From Pseudomonadales bacterium (lineage in GTDB: Bacteria > Pseudomonadota > Gammaproteobacteria > Pseudomonadales > Azotimanducaceae): a stretch of 55,782 nucleotides of DNA. Under the pieces are notes generated by a model that saw only the letters and a list, made by a program, of their open reading frames with translations, was not told the origin of the DNA and made no database searches. Position 1 is the first letter of the stretch. Every line of letters begins with the position of its first letter. The stretch lies in NCBI GenBank assembly GCA_017854255.1, contig JAFMIA010000015.1, positions 1 to 55,782 on the forward strand, written 5' to 3'. Made by a program: the position numbers and the translations under genes. Positions 17,328 through 26,719 of the stretch are shown here, piece by piece.

Positions 17328-18125
17328 GTGAGTCAACAATTAGCCCAAAAAGTCGCGGTGATCACCGGTGGGACCAGTGGGATTGGCGAGGCCACTGCGG
17401 AATGCTTTGTGGCAGAAGGTGCGCAGGTTGTGATCTGTGGGCGCTCGATTGACAAAGGCGAAGCGTTAGCCGAGCGGTTGGGCGAGCACTGCCGTTTTAT
17501 ACAAGCGGATGTGACCCAAGAAGCGGACATTGAACGCACGCTGGCCTTTGCACTTGAGCAGTTTGGCGGCTTGGACATTTTGTTTAACAATGCCGGCGGG
17601 CCGACCCGAGGCCTCGTCGACTCGGTCGAAGCCGATGCTATTCTCTATGCCACCGAGTTATTGTTCTCTAGCGCTGCCCTTGGCATGAAGCATGCCATTC
17701 CGTTACTCAGAGCACGCGGCGGCGGCGCGATTATTAACAATTCCAGTATTGCCGCGATTCGCGATAATCAAGGTGATTTAATTTATTCCGCGATCAAGGC
17801 GGCGTTAACCCATTACACGCGGCTCGCCTCCGTTCGCTTAGGGCCTGAAAATATTCGGGTGAACTGTATCTCCCCTGGTGCGATTGCCACGCCAATTTTC
17901 TGGGGCGGCTCTGCAAGAGCCAATACCTTATCCGCTGAAGAAAACGACCAAAAGATGGCCAAGCTTCAGGCCAACCTGGCCAAGGCAACACCCTTAACGC
18001 GCTCGGGTATTGCCCATGACATTGCCCAAGGCGCGCTGTATCTGGCCTCGGATGCCGGTGGGTTTGTGAATGGCCACGACCTAGTGATTGATGGCGGGCG
18101 CATTAATATGTTCAACGAGTCTTGA
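17328..18125 (+). CDS. SDR-family oxidoreductase
   Basis: 265 residues of the classical short-chain dehydrogenase fold: cofactor motif TGGTSGIGEA near residue 15, NNAG near 90, catalytic Ser in NNSSIAAI and YSAIK near 155, then NCISPGAIATP. GTG 17328 follows GAAGGAGAG. A second GTG at 17307 lacks a good site. It reduces or oxidises a carbonyl or alcohol with NAD(P). It is likely cotranscribed with the aminotransferase 85 bp upstream. Confidence 0.88.
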   Translation: MSQQLAQKVAVITGGTSGIGEATAECFVAEGAQVVICGRSIDKGEALAERLGEHCRFIQADVTQEADIERTLAFALEQFGGLDILFNNAGGPTRGLVDSVEADAILYATELLFSSAALGMKHAIPLLRARGGGAIINNSSIAAIRDNQGDLIYSAIKAALTHYTRLASVRLGPENIRVNCISPGAIATPIFWGGSARANTLSAEENDQKMAKLQANLAKATPLTRSGIAHDIAQGALYLASDAGGFVNGHDLVIDGGRINMFNES

Positions 18126-18224
18126 ATCCAGAGGCGGCCTGACCGCCTTTGATGCCAGATGGTGAGTGCTTGCTGCATCAGGGCCTTAAAAAACGGACGC
18201 GATGGCGCACTTTGGCCCGGGCGC

Positions 18225-19208
18225 TTATTTCAAATGGCCAAAGACCCGTTCTAAGGCATTGGGGGCGCCCATTGACCCATCGCCCGATATGGGATGATCG
18301 CCGCCGGCAAAGTCCGCTAAGGTGCTTTGTCCGTCCCGGATGCTTTCGGGCAGGGGCGCCGCAAGGACACCTTCTTTTTCGGTGGCAAACAACGGCGCAG
18401 AGCGCGCCCAATTCAAGCGCGCAAAATAACCGCCCCCCGCTTCGTGAATACTGGCTTCTGCTTGGCAGTCTTGGTGTGCAAGCCAGACCACCATTGCCGA
18501 GACTTTATCGGGTGATAGGCGCTGCATGACTTCAGCGGGTGCCTTACGAGCCGCCGGTTTGCCTTGCTGTACTCGACGCGCATCCACAGCGGCGCCGAAG
18601 TCTTGGGTCATGCGCGTATCGGCTTGGGGAATCAGAATGTTGCATTTGATGTCGAGTTTCAGCTTTTTGGCTTCGAACTGAAGTGAATTGGCGAGGCCGA
18701 TGACCCCGGCTTTACTGGCGGCGTAGGCGGCAACCCCCGCACCATAGACGGCAGGTGAAGACGTCACAATACAGCGCCCATACTGTTGCGCAACAAAGAC
18801 CGGCCAGGCCGCCTTCATGACCGAGAAAACGCCGGTTAAGTTGACGTTGAGCGTGCGTTGCCAAGATTCAAGCGTGAGCTCGGACCAAACTTCTGGGGTG
18901 AGGATGCCTGCGTTGTTAATGACGATATCAAGTCGGCCATGGGTTGCCATAACGTCATCGATAATGGCTTGGCCATTCTCGACAGAGTCATAGTTTGCCG
19001 TGGCCTTGCCGCCTTCAGCTTGAATGCGTGCAACGACCTCATCGGCGACACGACCGGTCGCGGCGCCCGTGCCGTCAAAGGCGCTTCCGAGATCATTAAC
19101 GACAACCGTGCAACCTCGGGCTGCGAGCAAACGAGCATGTGCTCGGCCCAGTCCGCGCCCTGCGCCTGTGACCAGGGCTACTTGTCCATCAAATCTAAGA
19201 TCGTTCAT
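18225..19208 (-). CDS. SDR, peroxisomal multifunctional enzyme-like (HSD17B4-type domain)
   Basis: 327 residues, longer than a classical SDR. Motifs: VTGAGRGLGRAHARLLA, NNAGIL, YAASKAG. The insertion VVVNDLGSAFDGTGA and the C-terminal extension of about 70 residues resemble the 3-hydroxyacyl-CoA dehydrogenase domain of peroxisomal multifunctional enzyme type 2, without its hydratase domain. A role oxidising 3-hydroxyacyl-CoA esters is therefore likely, in keeping with the thiolase encoded upstream on the same strand. The start has GAGAGA 6-11 bp upstream. Confidence 0.85.
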   Translation of the reverse strand: MNDLRFDGQVALVTGAGRGLGRAHARLLAARGCTVVVNDLGSAFDGTGAATGRVADEVVARIQAEGGKATANYDSVENGQAIIDDVMATHGRLDIVINNAGILTPEVWSELTLESWQRTLNVNLTGVFSVMKAAWPVFVAQQYGRCIVTSSPAVYGAGVAAYAASKAGVIGLANSLQFEAKKLKLDIKCNILIPQADTRMTQDFGAAVDARRVQQGKPAARKAPAEVMQRLSPDKVSAMVVWLAHQDCQAEASIHEAGGGYFARLNWARSAPLFATEKEGVLAAPLPESIRDGQSTLADFAGGDHPISGDGSMGAPNALERVFGHLK

Positions 19209-19569
19209 GTTGTCTCTCTCGTTGGGTTATTTGGCTGTCGTGTGGCATTACTCGGCTATGGTGTCGTTTTAAACTTAGAAATGGAACCCGGATCGTGCAC
19301 CGTGATGGGGTGTTATGACAGGTGCCGGTTGGATGGGCACTGATACGCTGGGTTGAATGTGGGCTTTTGGTAAGCAAGATGGCGCGAGCTTTGCGACATG
19401 GTATGACCCAGTCGAGCGCAAACATTCAGGCCTCACAATGGGTTGAATGGTTTATCGGGGGTGACCCAAGCGATGTAAAAAGGGTGGGCCGTGCGTTCAA
19501 GTGCCTGCTGAAAAGCAGTCTGTGAAAGTGCTTGGCGGAGTGGCTTGCTTTGAGGCAATGATTTCGCCT
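19209..19569. other. Intergenic stretch without recognised gene
   Basis: About 360 bp between the HSD17B4-like SDR and the thiolase terminator. Short frames on both strands give unrecognised peptides without ribosome sites. It probably contains the promoter of the SDR gene. Confidence 0.5.
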
Positions 19570-19617
19570 AAAAAGAGGGCGGGGTCTAAGCTGTGTTGCC
19601 ACAAATCCAGACCCCGC
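19570..19617 (-). terminator. Strong rho-independent terminator of the thiolase gene
   Basis: On the minus strand a perfect 9-bp stem GCGGGGTCT/AGACCCCGC (19617-19609 with 19587-19579) is followed by CCTCTTTTTA. It lies 19 bp past the thiolase stop and separates that gene from the SDR further downstream. Confidence 0.85.
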
Positions 19618-19635
19618 TGCGAGGCTTTTATCCGA

Positions 19636-20871
19636 TCAGATACGCTCGATGATAATGGCGGGCGCCATACCACCAGCAGCACACATGGTGACTAACCCGA
19701 ACTGCTGGTCACGACGTTCTAGCTCATCCAAAACGGTGCCAATCAGCATTGAGCCAGTGGCGCCAATAGGATGGCCTAGCGCCATCGCGCCACCATTGAC
19801 GTTGACCTTGTCACGGTCAAGGTTCAAGTCTCGGATAAATTTTTCAGCAACCACCGCGAAGGCCTCGTTGATTTCAAACAGATCGATATCACTGATCGAC
19901 ATGCCGGCCTTTTTAAGGACCTTCTTTGCGGCAGGCACTGGGGCGTTCAGCATCAAAGTCGGTGAGTCGCCCATATTGCACATGGCAACGATTCGCGCGC
20001 GGGGCTTTAGGCCATGCGCTTTCGCATAATCAGGCGACGACAACAGCACAGCGCCTGCGCCATCGACCACACCGGAGGAATTGCCCGCGTGGTGAAAGTG
20101 CTCGATCTGAAGATCGGGATAGGCCTGTTTAACAAGCTTTCGGAAGGTGGTCCCTTGCTCATCAAGCTCAATGTCCGCAATCACTTCGAAGGAGGGCTTT
20201 AATTGACCGAGGCCTTCGAGGGTTGTTTGTGGGCGCGGGAATTCTTCATGGTCCAGCGCGATCGAGCCATCTGTTTTATAAACAGTGATGAGGGATTTAT
20301 CGAAGTGGCCGTTTTTAATCGCGTGATCGGCGCGCTGCTGGCTAACCAAAGCGAGTTTATCCAGATCTTCACGATTGATGCCCTCAAGGGTTGCGATCGT
20401 ATCAGCGCAAACGCCCTGATGCGGTTGCGGGTGAACATCGCGCAGCCTGAAATTGTCGTTATCGAGAAACGGTGAGCCTTTTCCGCCGCCTGAGCCTGCG
20501 AGTGACATCATTTCGGTGCCGCCACCAATGGTTAAATCTTCCATGCCGGCCATGATATTAGCCGCTGCAATATTGACCGATGTAATCCCTGAACCGCAAA
20601 AACGATCGAGCGTCACGCCGCTGGCTTTAACATCGTAGCCTGCATCTAACGCTGCCATGCGCGCGAGATCACCGCTTTGGGGGCCGCGCTGTGAGCTGGT
20701 TCCGAAGACGATGTCATCGACGTCAGCGGTGTCAAACCCGACGCGTTCCTGCAAGGCTTTCAGTACGGCGGCACCCAAGTGTTGAGGATGTTCGTCGGCA
20801 AGGGCGCCTTTGCCTTTCTTGCCAATACCGCGTGGCGTTCTACATGCGTCAATAATCCAAGCTTCAGCCAT
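19636..20871 (-). CDS. Thiolase (acetyl-CoA acetyltransferase)
   Basis: 411 residues. Catalytic Cys is in DRFCGSGITSV near residue 92, followed by NEAFAVV, GGAMALGHPIGATG and VTMCAAGG. The opening AWIIDACRTPRGIGKKGKGAL and QRGPQSGDLARMAAL insert resemble the acetyl-CoA acetyltransferase subgroup often placed in steroid and fatty acid degradation clusters. ATG 20871 follows TTGGAGC; the frame is open to 20940 but that part does not look like the family. A strong terminator follows. It is the second thiolase in 12 kb, implying different substrate ranges. Confidence 0.92.
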   Translation of the reverse strand: MAEAWIIDACRTPRGIGKKGKGALADEHPQHLGAAVLKALQERVGFDTADVDDIVFGTSSQRGPQSGDLARMAALDAGYDVKASGVTLDRFCGSGITSVNIAAANIMAGMEDLTIGGGTEMMSLAGSGGGKGSPFLDNDNFRLRDVHPQPHQGVCADTIATLEGINREDLDKLALVSQQRADHAIKNGHFDKSLITVYKTDGSIALDHEEFPRPQTTLEGLGQLKPSFEVIADIELDEQGTTFRKLVKQAYPDLQIEHFHHAGNSSGVVDGAGAVLLSSPDYAKAHGLKPRARIVAMCNMGDSPTLMLNAPVPAAKKVLKKAGMSISDIDLFEINEAFAVVAEKFIRDLNLDRDKVNVNGGAMALGHPIGATGSMLIGTVLDELERRDQQFGLVTMCAAGGMAPAIIIERI

Positions 20872-21316
20872 CAGATTGCTCCAAAAATATTTTATGATCC
20901 GGCACCATAACCTTAAGGCCGGCCAGAATCCAGTCATCAAAAAACGGGGTTTTTGATCGATGTGGTTTTCACAATTCGAGTGGAAACCGCCAGATCTTTT
21001 TTGTCAGGCCCCCTAGCCGCCGCGTGACCTGAGGTGGCGTGCCGAGGCTGCGCCCAATCACGCGGTTTAACCATCGTAAGGCATCAGGCCGCAGCTGAGC
21101 AGGCTCTGGTCGGCACCGGGTTTAAACCAACCTGCGGATCAGCCGCGAGCGGCATCAAAAACTAAAGCGGCGCCAAGAAGCTTGGAAGCAGGCCGTGCGT
21201 GCTCGCAAAGCCTATCGCAGTCCTCGCCCTTCTCGGCACAGAAGGTTGGCAGGGTCAGCGGCCTTTGCGCCACGGTTTGCGGTGATTTGGTGATGGCCGT
21301 GCTGCTCGCGGCAGGA
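20872..21316. other. Intergenic stretch without recognised gene
   Basis: 445 bp between the thiolase and the MFS gene. A plus-strand frame ending near 21290 encodes an Arg/Lys-rich peptide (LKRRQEAWKQAVRARKAY) without a start codon or ribosome site; possibly eroded coding DNA. Nothing else seen. Confidence 0.4.
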
Positions 21317-22522
21317 TTACAGCGCGTTGCGCGGTAGTTTTAACGTTGCGAGCAATCCAATGACGCTCATGAGTGCCGCCAGCATAAATACCAGGGTAAA
21401 AGATCCGGTTAAATCTGCGAGGTAGCCACCAATCGGTGGTGAGATTGTTTGCGCGATGCCAAAGGCTAAAGTGGCCGCTGCAAAGCTAGGCCCGTAATCC
21501 TTTACGGTCGTGTTCTCAACGACATAAAGGGTGATCAGGGTGGGTAGTGCGCTGAACAAAAAGCCAAGCCCGATGCAGGCAAGCAAAGTCGGTGTTGGAT
21601 AACCCGTTATCACGATGCCGACGAAGATCGGCCAAAGGCCAAAGGCGGTTGCAAGGGCCAAGCGCACGCCGATTTTATGCGCCAGGGTAACGAAGGTTGG
21701 GCCGCCGAAAATCATGGCAAACCCCATCGCGCTGAAGGTTGAGGCAGCACTCTGAGTGGTCCATAGGCTGTCGTCTTCGAGCCGTGTGGTCAAGAATCCA
21801 AGCACCAGCAAATACATAAACCCAAACGTGGAGTAGGCAACGATGATGGGCAGCCACCCCGGCATTCGCCTTAGTGCGCCGACGCCGCCGATGCCCGCAC
21901 CCCCCGATGGCGCGGTTTGTTCATGTCGGACAATCAGCATCACCAGCGCGAGCAGCGCAAGCCCAATGAGAAATTGGATTTGATAAACCTCAGACCATGC
22001 GCCGTCGCCCTGAGATGACCGCAAACTGCCGCTCAGGATGCTGACAAACATAACCCCCAGCCCAATGCCCGAGCTCATAAGCCCGACCGCAATCCGCCGT
22101 CGATGGGGCGGTAGGGCATCGGCTGCAATGACGGGCGCGGGTATCCAGAGAAAGGCGCCGCCAATGCCTGCCACGAACAAGGCCATGGCCAATAACCAGG
22201 GGGAACTTGAAAGACTGGCCAACAGCAAACCCAGGGTTGCCAAGATCAGACCAACGCGCATGACGTTGATAAGCCGGTAGTGACTGGTCGCCCAGGCCAC
22301 CATAAGGGTCCCTAAAAGATAAGCGCCAACGTTCGCCGCGCCAATCAGGCCCGCCAAGGTATTGGTGATGCCCAAATCGTCGCGGACGGCTGGCAGTAAG
22401 ACGCCATAACTAAAGCGACCAAACGCTTGGCCCACAGCGGCACTGAGGGCGACAAGCATGACAGTGACCCATCCGACTTGAATTAAGCGAGTTTTGGGTT
22501 GATTTAATTGAGGTGATGTCAT
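21317..22522 (-). CDS. MFS transporter, YbfB/YjiJ-like
   Basis: 401 residues with 12 predicted membrane helices. The opening ALSAAVGQAFGRFSYGVLLPAVRDDLGI and NTLAGLIGAANVGAYLLG resemble the YbfB/YjiJ subgroup of the major facilitator superfamily. It is an inner-membrane secondary transporter; substrates of this subgroup are mostly unknown. It stands alone: 445 bp from the thiolase and 351 bp from the next plus-strand gene. The 22523-22873 region holds only short overlapping frames, one encoding a very basic peptide, with no convincing gene. Confidence 0.85.
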   Translation of the reverse strand: MTSPQLNQPKTRLIQVGWVTVMLVALSAAVGQAFGRFSYGVLLPAVRDDLGITNTLAGLIGAANVGAYLLGTLMVAWATSHYRLINVMRVGLILATLGLLLASLSSSPWLLAMALFVAGIGGAFLWIPAPVIAADALPPHRRRIAVGLMSSGIGLGVMFVSILSGSLRSSQGDGAWSEVYQIQFLIGLALLALVMLIVRHEQTAPSGGAGIGGVGALRRMPGWLPIIVAYSTFGFMYLLVLGFLTTRLEDDSLWTTQSAASTFSAMGFAMIFGGPTFVTLAHKIGVRLALATAFGLWPIFVGIVITGYPTPTLLACIGLGFLFSALPTLITLYVVENTTVKDYGPSFAAATLAFGIAQTISPPIGGYLADLTGSFTLVFMLAALMSVIGLLATLKLPRNAL

Positions 22523-22873
22523 GGCAGGCTGTTAAAAAAAGACCTGCTTATGCTAACCCATCAGGTCGACTAAAGGCGGTCTAGTTTGATCGGCCGACAG
22601 GCATGGCGCCGGTGATGTTCAGGCTGCTGAGCGTGACTTCCCCTCAGTTTTGGTGGGACTTGGGCCAAGGGTACAAAATGCGGCTCGCGCCGTGAAAGCG
22701 GTTGTCTGTTTCCTAAAAAAGTCGGTGCTATTTAAGGGCAGTTGCGTCGCGCGAGGCCGAGCAGCTAAAGCGCAAGATAAAAAAGCGAAGGCGCGCCGTG
22801 AATCCCGTCGTTTGGCTGGGGTCCCTGTTCTAAGCCTCGTCAACACAGTAACATCGGCAGTTCTTTACTGCCC

Positions 22874-23413
22874 GTGAGAAACGTCTTGAACCAATCTCGT
22901 TTGTGTCTGGTTATCCTCCTTTTTGGTCTGCTTCAGTGCGGGTTGCTTGGACTGATCGCGGTATTGCCCGCAGCAGAAAATGTGGGTGGTCTTGCCCATC
23001 CGCTCTTTAACAGCATGCGAGTTGGCGGCGACGGTGCGGCGCGGTTTCTGCCGGTTGCGGATTTGGCCTACTGGTTTCAAATTTTAGTGCTGGCGCAGAT
23101 TTGTTGCATGATTGCCCTGGGGGTTCGTCCAGATCGGCGTTCGAGCGGGTTTTGGGTTCAATTAGGGGCGTCTTTCGGTCTCCTCGCGGCAGCCTGGACC
23201 GTCATGTATCAGGCCTATGAAGGGTTCTTGGTCACGGGTCAAACGCAGATGATTGCGGGCTGGCCGTATCCAACGGCTTGGCAAGTCTATGCGATCTGGT
23301 TGTCAGGCTTTGGTTTGGTGGCGCTCTACGTCGTTGGGTTTAAAGCCTATGTCTGGTCTGATGACGACGAGACACGGTTTCGCGCCTTGGTTAAGCAATA
23401 CCCCGCTCGCTAG
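22874..23413 (+). CDS. Small integral membrane protein next to the SSS symporter
   Basis: 179 residues with about four hydrophobic segments (LCLVILLFGLLQCGLLGLI, FQILVLAQICCMIALGV, LGASFGLLAAAWTVMY, YAIWLSGFGLVALYVVG). No family recognised. The start is a GTG with no strong ribosome site. It lies 76 bp before the symporter on the same strand, so the two may form a unit, similar in arrangement (not sequence) to the small subunits that precede some solute symporters. Confidence 0.65.
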   Translation: MRNVLNQSRLCLVILLFGLLQCGLLGLIAVLPAAENVGGLAHPLFNSMRVGGDGAARFLPVADLAYWFQILVLAQICCMIALGVRPDRRSSGFWVQLGASFGLLAAAWTVMYQAYEGFLVTGQTQMIAGWPYPTAWQVYAIWLSGFGLVALYVVGFKAYVWSDDDETRFRALVKQYPAR

Positions 23414-23489
23414 CGGGCGGGCCCCACGGAATCAGTCAGCGCCGGAACCAAGCACTGGATTCATTTATTAAAAGAAAAAAGGATTTTTC

Positions 23490-24980
23490 ATGGAAGCCTT
23501 TCGGCAAGAGATCATTCTTTCGTCAGTCGTCATCTACATGGTTTTTTGTGTTGCAGTTGGCCTTTGGGCGATGCGTCGGACCCATTCGCCCAGTGATTTT
23601 TTTATTGCGGGCAGAAGTCTTGGGCCGCTCGTGGTCGCGCTGGCAATTTTTTCCAGCACGTTAAGCGGGTTTGGTTTCGTCGGCGGCCCTGGGTTGGTCT
23701 ACTCCCAAGGCGTCAGTTCATTTTGGATGATCATCCTTTCAACGACTGGGTATGCCTTAGGATTCTTCTTAGTCGCTAAGCGGATTCGGATGATTGCTGA
23801 ACTACGGGATGCGATTTCCCTGCCGGATGTGGTGGCGGCGCGTTATAAAAGTGAGGCCGTTCGGTTTTTGATGGCCTTAACGATTGTTTTGGGGGTGATG
23901 GGTTACCTTGCAACCCAGATTTTGGCCATGGCGGTCGTCATGAAATCCTTGTTGGGCGGCACGGTGATGTTTGCCGATATCAGTCTGATCAGTTGTGTCG
24001 TGGTGTCCTCGGCAGTTTTGATTTTTTACTGTGTGACCGGCGGCATCATCGCATCGGTTTATACTGATGTGGTTCAGGGCGCGATCATGATGGTGGCAGG
24101 GGTTTTAATCCTCTATACGGCAACTCAGGTCTTCGATGGCGGCTTCACCGAGGCGACCCAGGTCATTATGCAAGATGATGCCGAAGCGGTGATGCCTTTT
24201 GGCACCGCGGGGGTGATTGCGTGTCTGGGCTGGGCGTTTATTTTCGGTGTCGGGGTTGCCGGCCAGCCGCACCTCGTGACCAAAATGATGATGAACCGAA
24301 AGATCGCGGACAATCGGATTGTCTTGCCGGTGTCGGTTATGGGCTATGCCTTCGCGGCGCTCCTTTGGATCTCCATTGGCACGGTGATGAGGGCGCTGGT
24401 GATTGACGGTCAGGCAGAGCCCTTAACCGGGCCGGATCAAGCTGCACCGTTTTTCTTATCGGTTTTTGCCAGTCCGTTGCTGGCGGGCGTGGTCTTTGCG
24501 GGTTTGTTTGCTGCGATCATGTCAACGGCAGATGCCTTTTTAAATGTTGGGACCGCTGCCTTGATTCATGACATGCCCAAAGCCTTTGGCGCGACTGAAA
24601 TCAAAAACGAGCTGTTGAAAGCGCGGATCGTAACCGTGGTGCTGGCGGTTATGGCCGCGACCATTGCCTTGGTGAGCGATACCTTGGTGGCGTTGTTAGG
24701 CACGATTGGCTGGGCGACGTTTGCGGCCGCGATTTTCCCGGTTCTGGCGATTGGGCTGAATTGGAAGGGTGCCACGCACCAAGGCGCGATCGTCGCAATT
24801 GTGTCGAGCCTTTCGATTAATGTGGTGTTCAATGTGGCGTCCATCGGACTGCCCTACGGTATCAGCGCAGGTTTTTTGGCGTTTGTAACCTCGATTGTTT
24901 TGTTTGTTGGCGTTTCTTTTTTAACGCAGCCGAAGATCGATACCATGGATGAAGACATTCATCGCGCCATGGAGTTTTAA
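23490..24980 (+). CDS. Sodium:solute symporter (SSS family)
   Basis: 496 residues, about 13 helices. Family signs: SDFFIAGRSLGPLVVALAIFSSTLSGFGFVG as pieces (DFFIAGRSLG, SSTLSGFGF), the sodium-site region near helix 1, GVAGQPHLVTKMM, and FAAIMSTADAFLNVG near helix 8, which matches the conserved sodium-binding segment. It imports a small organic solute with Na+. ATG 23490 has an AAAAGGA site. The solute cannot be named. It is likely expressed with the upstream small membrane protein. Confidence 0.9.
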   Translation: MEAFRQEIILSSVVIYMVFCVAVGLWAMRRTHSPSDFFIAGRSLGPLVVALAIFSSTLSGFGFVGGPGLVYSQGVSSFWMIILSTTGYALGFFLVAKRIRMIAELRDAISLPDVVAARYKSEAVRFLMALTIVLGVMGYLATQILAMAVVMKSLLGGTVMFADISLISCVVVSSAVLIFYCVTGGIIASVYTDVVQGAIMMVAGVLILYTATQVFDGGFTEATQVIMQDDAEAVMPFGTAGVIACLGWAFIFGVGVAGQPHLVTKMMMNRKIADNRIVLPVSVMGYAFAALLWISIGTVMRALVIDGQAEPLTGPDQAAPFFLSVFASPLLAGVVFAGLFAAIMSTADAFLNVGTAALIHDMPKAFGATEIKNELLKARIVTVVLAVMAATIALVSDTLVALLGTIGWATFAAAIFPVLAIGLNWKGATHQGAIVAIVSSLSINVVFNVASIGLPYGISAGFLAFVTSIVLFVGVSFLTQPKIDTMDEDIHRAMEF

Positions 24981-25089
24981 GGCAGTTCCGCTGGCGCTGT
25001 GCGCGGTATTGGTCCCTTGCGCCGCCAGGCCTCTGGGTTACGTGCGGTAAATCGGCTCTAGGCGATGGTTTGGCTGCCGTGTGATAGCC

Positions 25090-25212
25090 CTAATCTTGCC
25101 CGTCGTTTTCGCGCAGTTTGTGGTCTTGCGAGGATTTTCGATTGGCGCTCAGAACGGCAATCAAAATAACAATGAAGACGACGATCACGCCGCCTATGGC
25201 GGAATTGTCCAT
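25090..25212 (-). CDS. Single-pass small membrane protein (40 aa)
   Basis: ATG 25212 to TAG 25090 encodes 40 residues: a short N-terminus, one clear transmembrane helix (GGVIVVFIVILIAVLSA) and a charged tail rich in Lys, Asp and Glu. A ribosome site CCAGGAG lies about 8 bases upstream. It follows the luciferase-like oxidoreductase gene by 33 bp on the same strand, so cotranscription is likely. No family recognised. Confidence 0.6.
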   Translation of the reverse strand: MDNSAIGGVIVVFIVILIAVLSANRKSSQDHKLRENDGQD

Positions 25213-25245
25213 ACAGGCTCCTGGCTTCAATGTTTGGGGATTGGG

Positions 25246-26268
25246 TTAGCGCGCTGCCCGCTTTGGTTCATCGGCCTGCGCGAGGTTTTGCATGGCGATC
25301 GCGCCAAGCTCATAGCTTTTCAAGCGCTGTTCGTGATCAAAAATCGACGATACCAACATCAGTTCATCTGCCCCGGTTTGGGCCAGAAAGGCGCCGATCT
25401 GGGCCTGAACCGTTCCCAGGTCGCCAACCGCTGAGCATTGACCGATGGCCTCAACCATCTGTTGCTCAGCAGGCGCCAGGCTCGCTTCAAACCCCTCGAT
25501 GGGTTCTGGCAGGGGGCCGGGCGCGCCGCGCCTTAGATTCACAAAGGACTGCAGCGAAGACGAGCGCAAAAAGTGCGCTTGCGCGTCGGTCTCTGCAGCG
25601 CACAGGTTAAAGCCCAGCATGACGTAGGGCACCTTCAAGGTTTCCGAGGGCTTAAATTGCTCACGATAGGTTTGGATCGCGGCCATTAGGTAGGTGGGCG
25701 CAAAATGTGAGGCAAAAGCAAACGGCATGCCGAGCATCGCGGCGAGTTGCGCGCCATATAAGCTCGATCCCAATATCCAGATTGGCACTTCGGTGCCCGC
25801 GCCCGGCGTTGCGCTCACGCGTTGTCCTGGCTGGACGGGTTTTAAGTAATGCTGAAGCTCCACCACGTCTCTGGGAAAGTCTTCGACGCTTGCGGCAAGG
25901 TTTCGTCGTAAGGCCTGCATCGTCAGGCCATCGGTGCCAGGTGCACGACCAATGCCGAGATCAATCCGGTTGGGATATAAGGTGGCGAGCGTGCCAAATT
26001 GTTCCGCCACCATCAGCGGCGCGTGGTTTGGCAACATGATGCCCCCGGAGCCCACCCGTATGGTTTGAGTGGCCGAGGCAAGATGACCGATCACCACCGC
26101 CGTGGCAGAGCTCGCAATGCCGGGCATGTTGTGGTGCTCGGCGACCCAATACCGATGATAACCCCAAGATTCTGCCTTAATTGCAAGCTGTTTGCTGCGC
26201 TCAAGGGCACAGGCTGCGTCGCTGCCAAAGGTGATGGGAACTAGATCGAGAATGCTGTGTTGCGCCAT
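25246..26268 (-). CDS. LLM-class flavin-dependent oxidoreductase (luciferase-like)
   Basis: 340 residues with the bacterial-luciferase-like TIM-barrel signature: [21 protein letters not shown], here [32 protein letters not shown] (IMLPNH) and [13 protein letters not shown]. It matches the MsnO8/YhbW-like group that uses reduced FMN. The substrate is unknown. A 40-residue membrane protein follows 33 bp downstream. No flavin reductase gene is adjacent. Confidence 0.88.
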   Translation of the reverse strand: MAQHSILDLVPITFGSDAACALERSKQLAIKAESWGYHRYWVAEHHNMPGIASSATAVVIGHLASATQTIRVGSGGIMLPNHAPLMVAEQFGTLATLYPNRIDLGIGRAPGTDGLTMQALRRNLAASVEDFPRDVVELQHYLKPVQPGQRVSATPGAGTEVPIWILGSSLYGAQLAAMLGMPFAFASHFAPTYLMAAIQTYREQFKPSETLKVPYVMLGFNLCAAETDAQAHFLRSSSLQSFVNLRRGAPGPLPEPIEGFEASLAPAEQQMVEAIGQCSAVGDLGTVQAQIGAFLAQTGADELMLVSSIFDHEQRLKSYELGAIAMQNLAQADEPKRAAR

Positions 26269-26719
26269 AAGTCAGAGCTTTTGATTGCTTGTTAAAGAGT
26301 ATGCCAGATAATCGTGTCGGTAGGCATTGTGAGCCTGCGTTGATCTCGCGCTGACGCCGTGTAGGTAATAGGCGTGCGGACACGGGCCTCAAACCTTGAA
26401 TGTGGGTCAGAGCGTTGCAAGGTTTAACGCAAGCGCTGATGCGTATGGGCTCAATCAGGAACTGGGTCTGTCATTACCGATCAGCCAAACCTCGTGCGCC
26501 GCCGGCCTCGATTTTGAAAATTCCAATCTTTGGATGACGAACCGGCGTAAGACCGAAGGTGGAAAAGCCGATCAAAACGGCCGTTTTCATGACAAAGGTT
26601 GCCGGCGGCCGCCCGGTGTGTAGACTGGGATACAGTTCGATTAATCCTGTTGATGGTTCGGTTCGAACGTATGCGTTACGTCTTGGCCCACAACAAACAA
26701 GGCAAGGAGTTGTTCAACA
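26269..26719. other. Intergenic stretch, divergent promoter region
   Basis: 451 bp between the divergent LLM oxidoreductase and LON-domain genes. One plus-strand frame (26396-26623) is open but resembles no family and lacks a ribosome site. Nothing else recognised. Confidence 0.4.

Noticed and set aside
21124-21301. Basic peptide frame LKRRQEAWKQAVRARKAY in the thiolase-MFS gap
   Set aside because: No start codon and no ribosome site; no known family. Kept only as a remark on the gap.
22650-22877. Basic 75-codon frame before the small membrane protein gene
   Set aside because: Overlaps another open frame on the opposite strand, no ribosome site, and composition is explained by GC-rich non-coding sequence.
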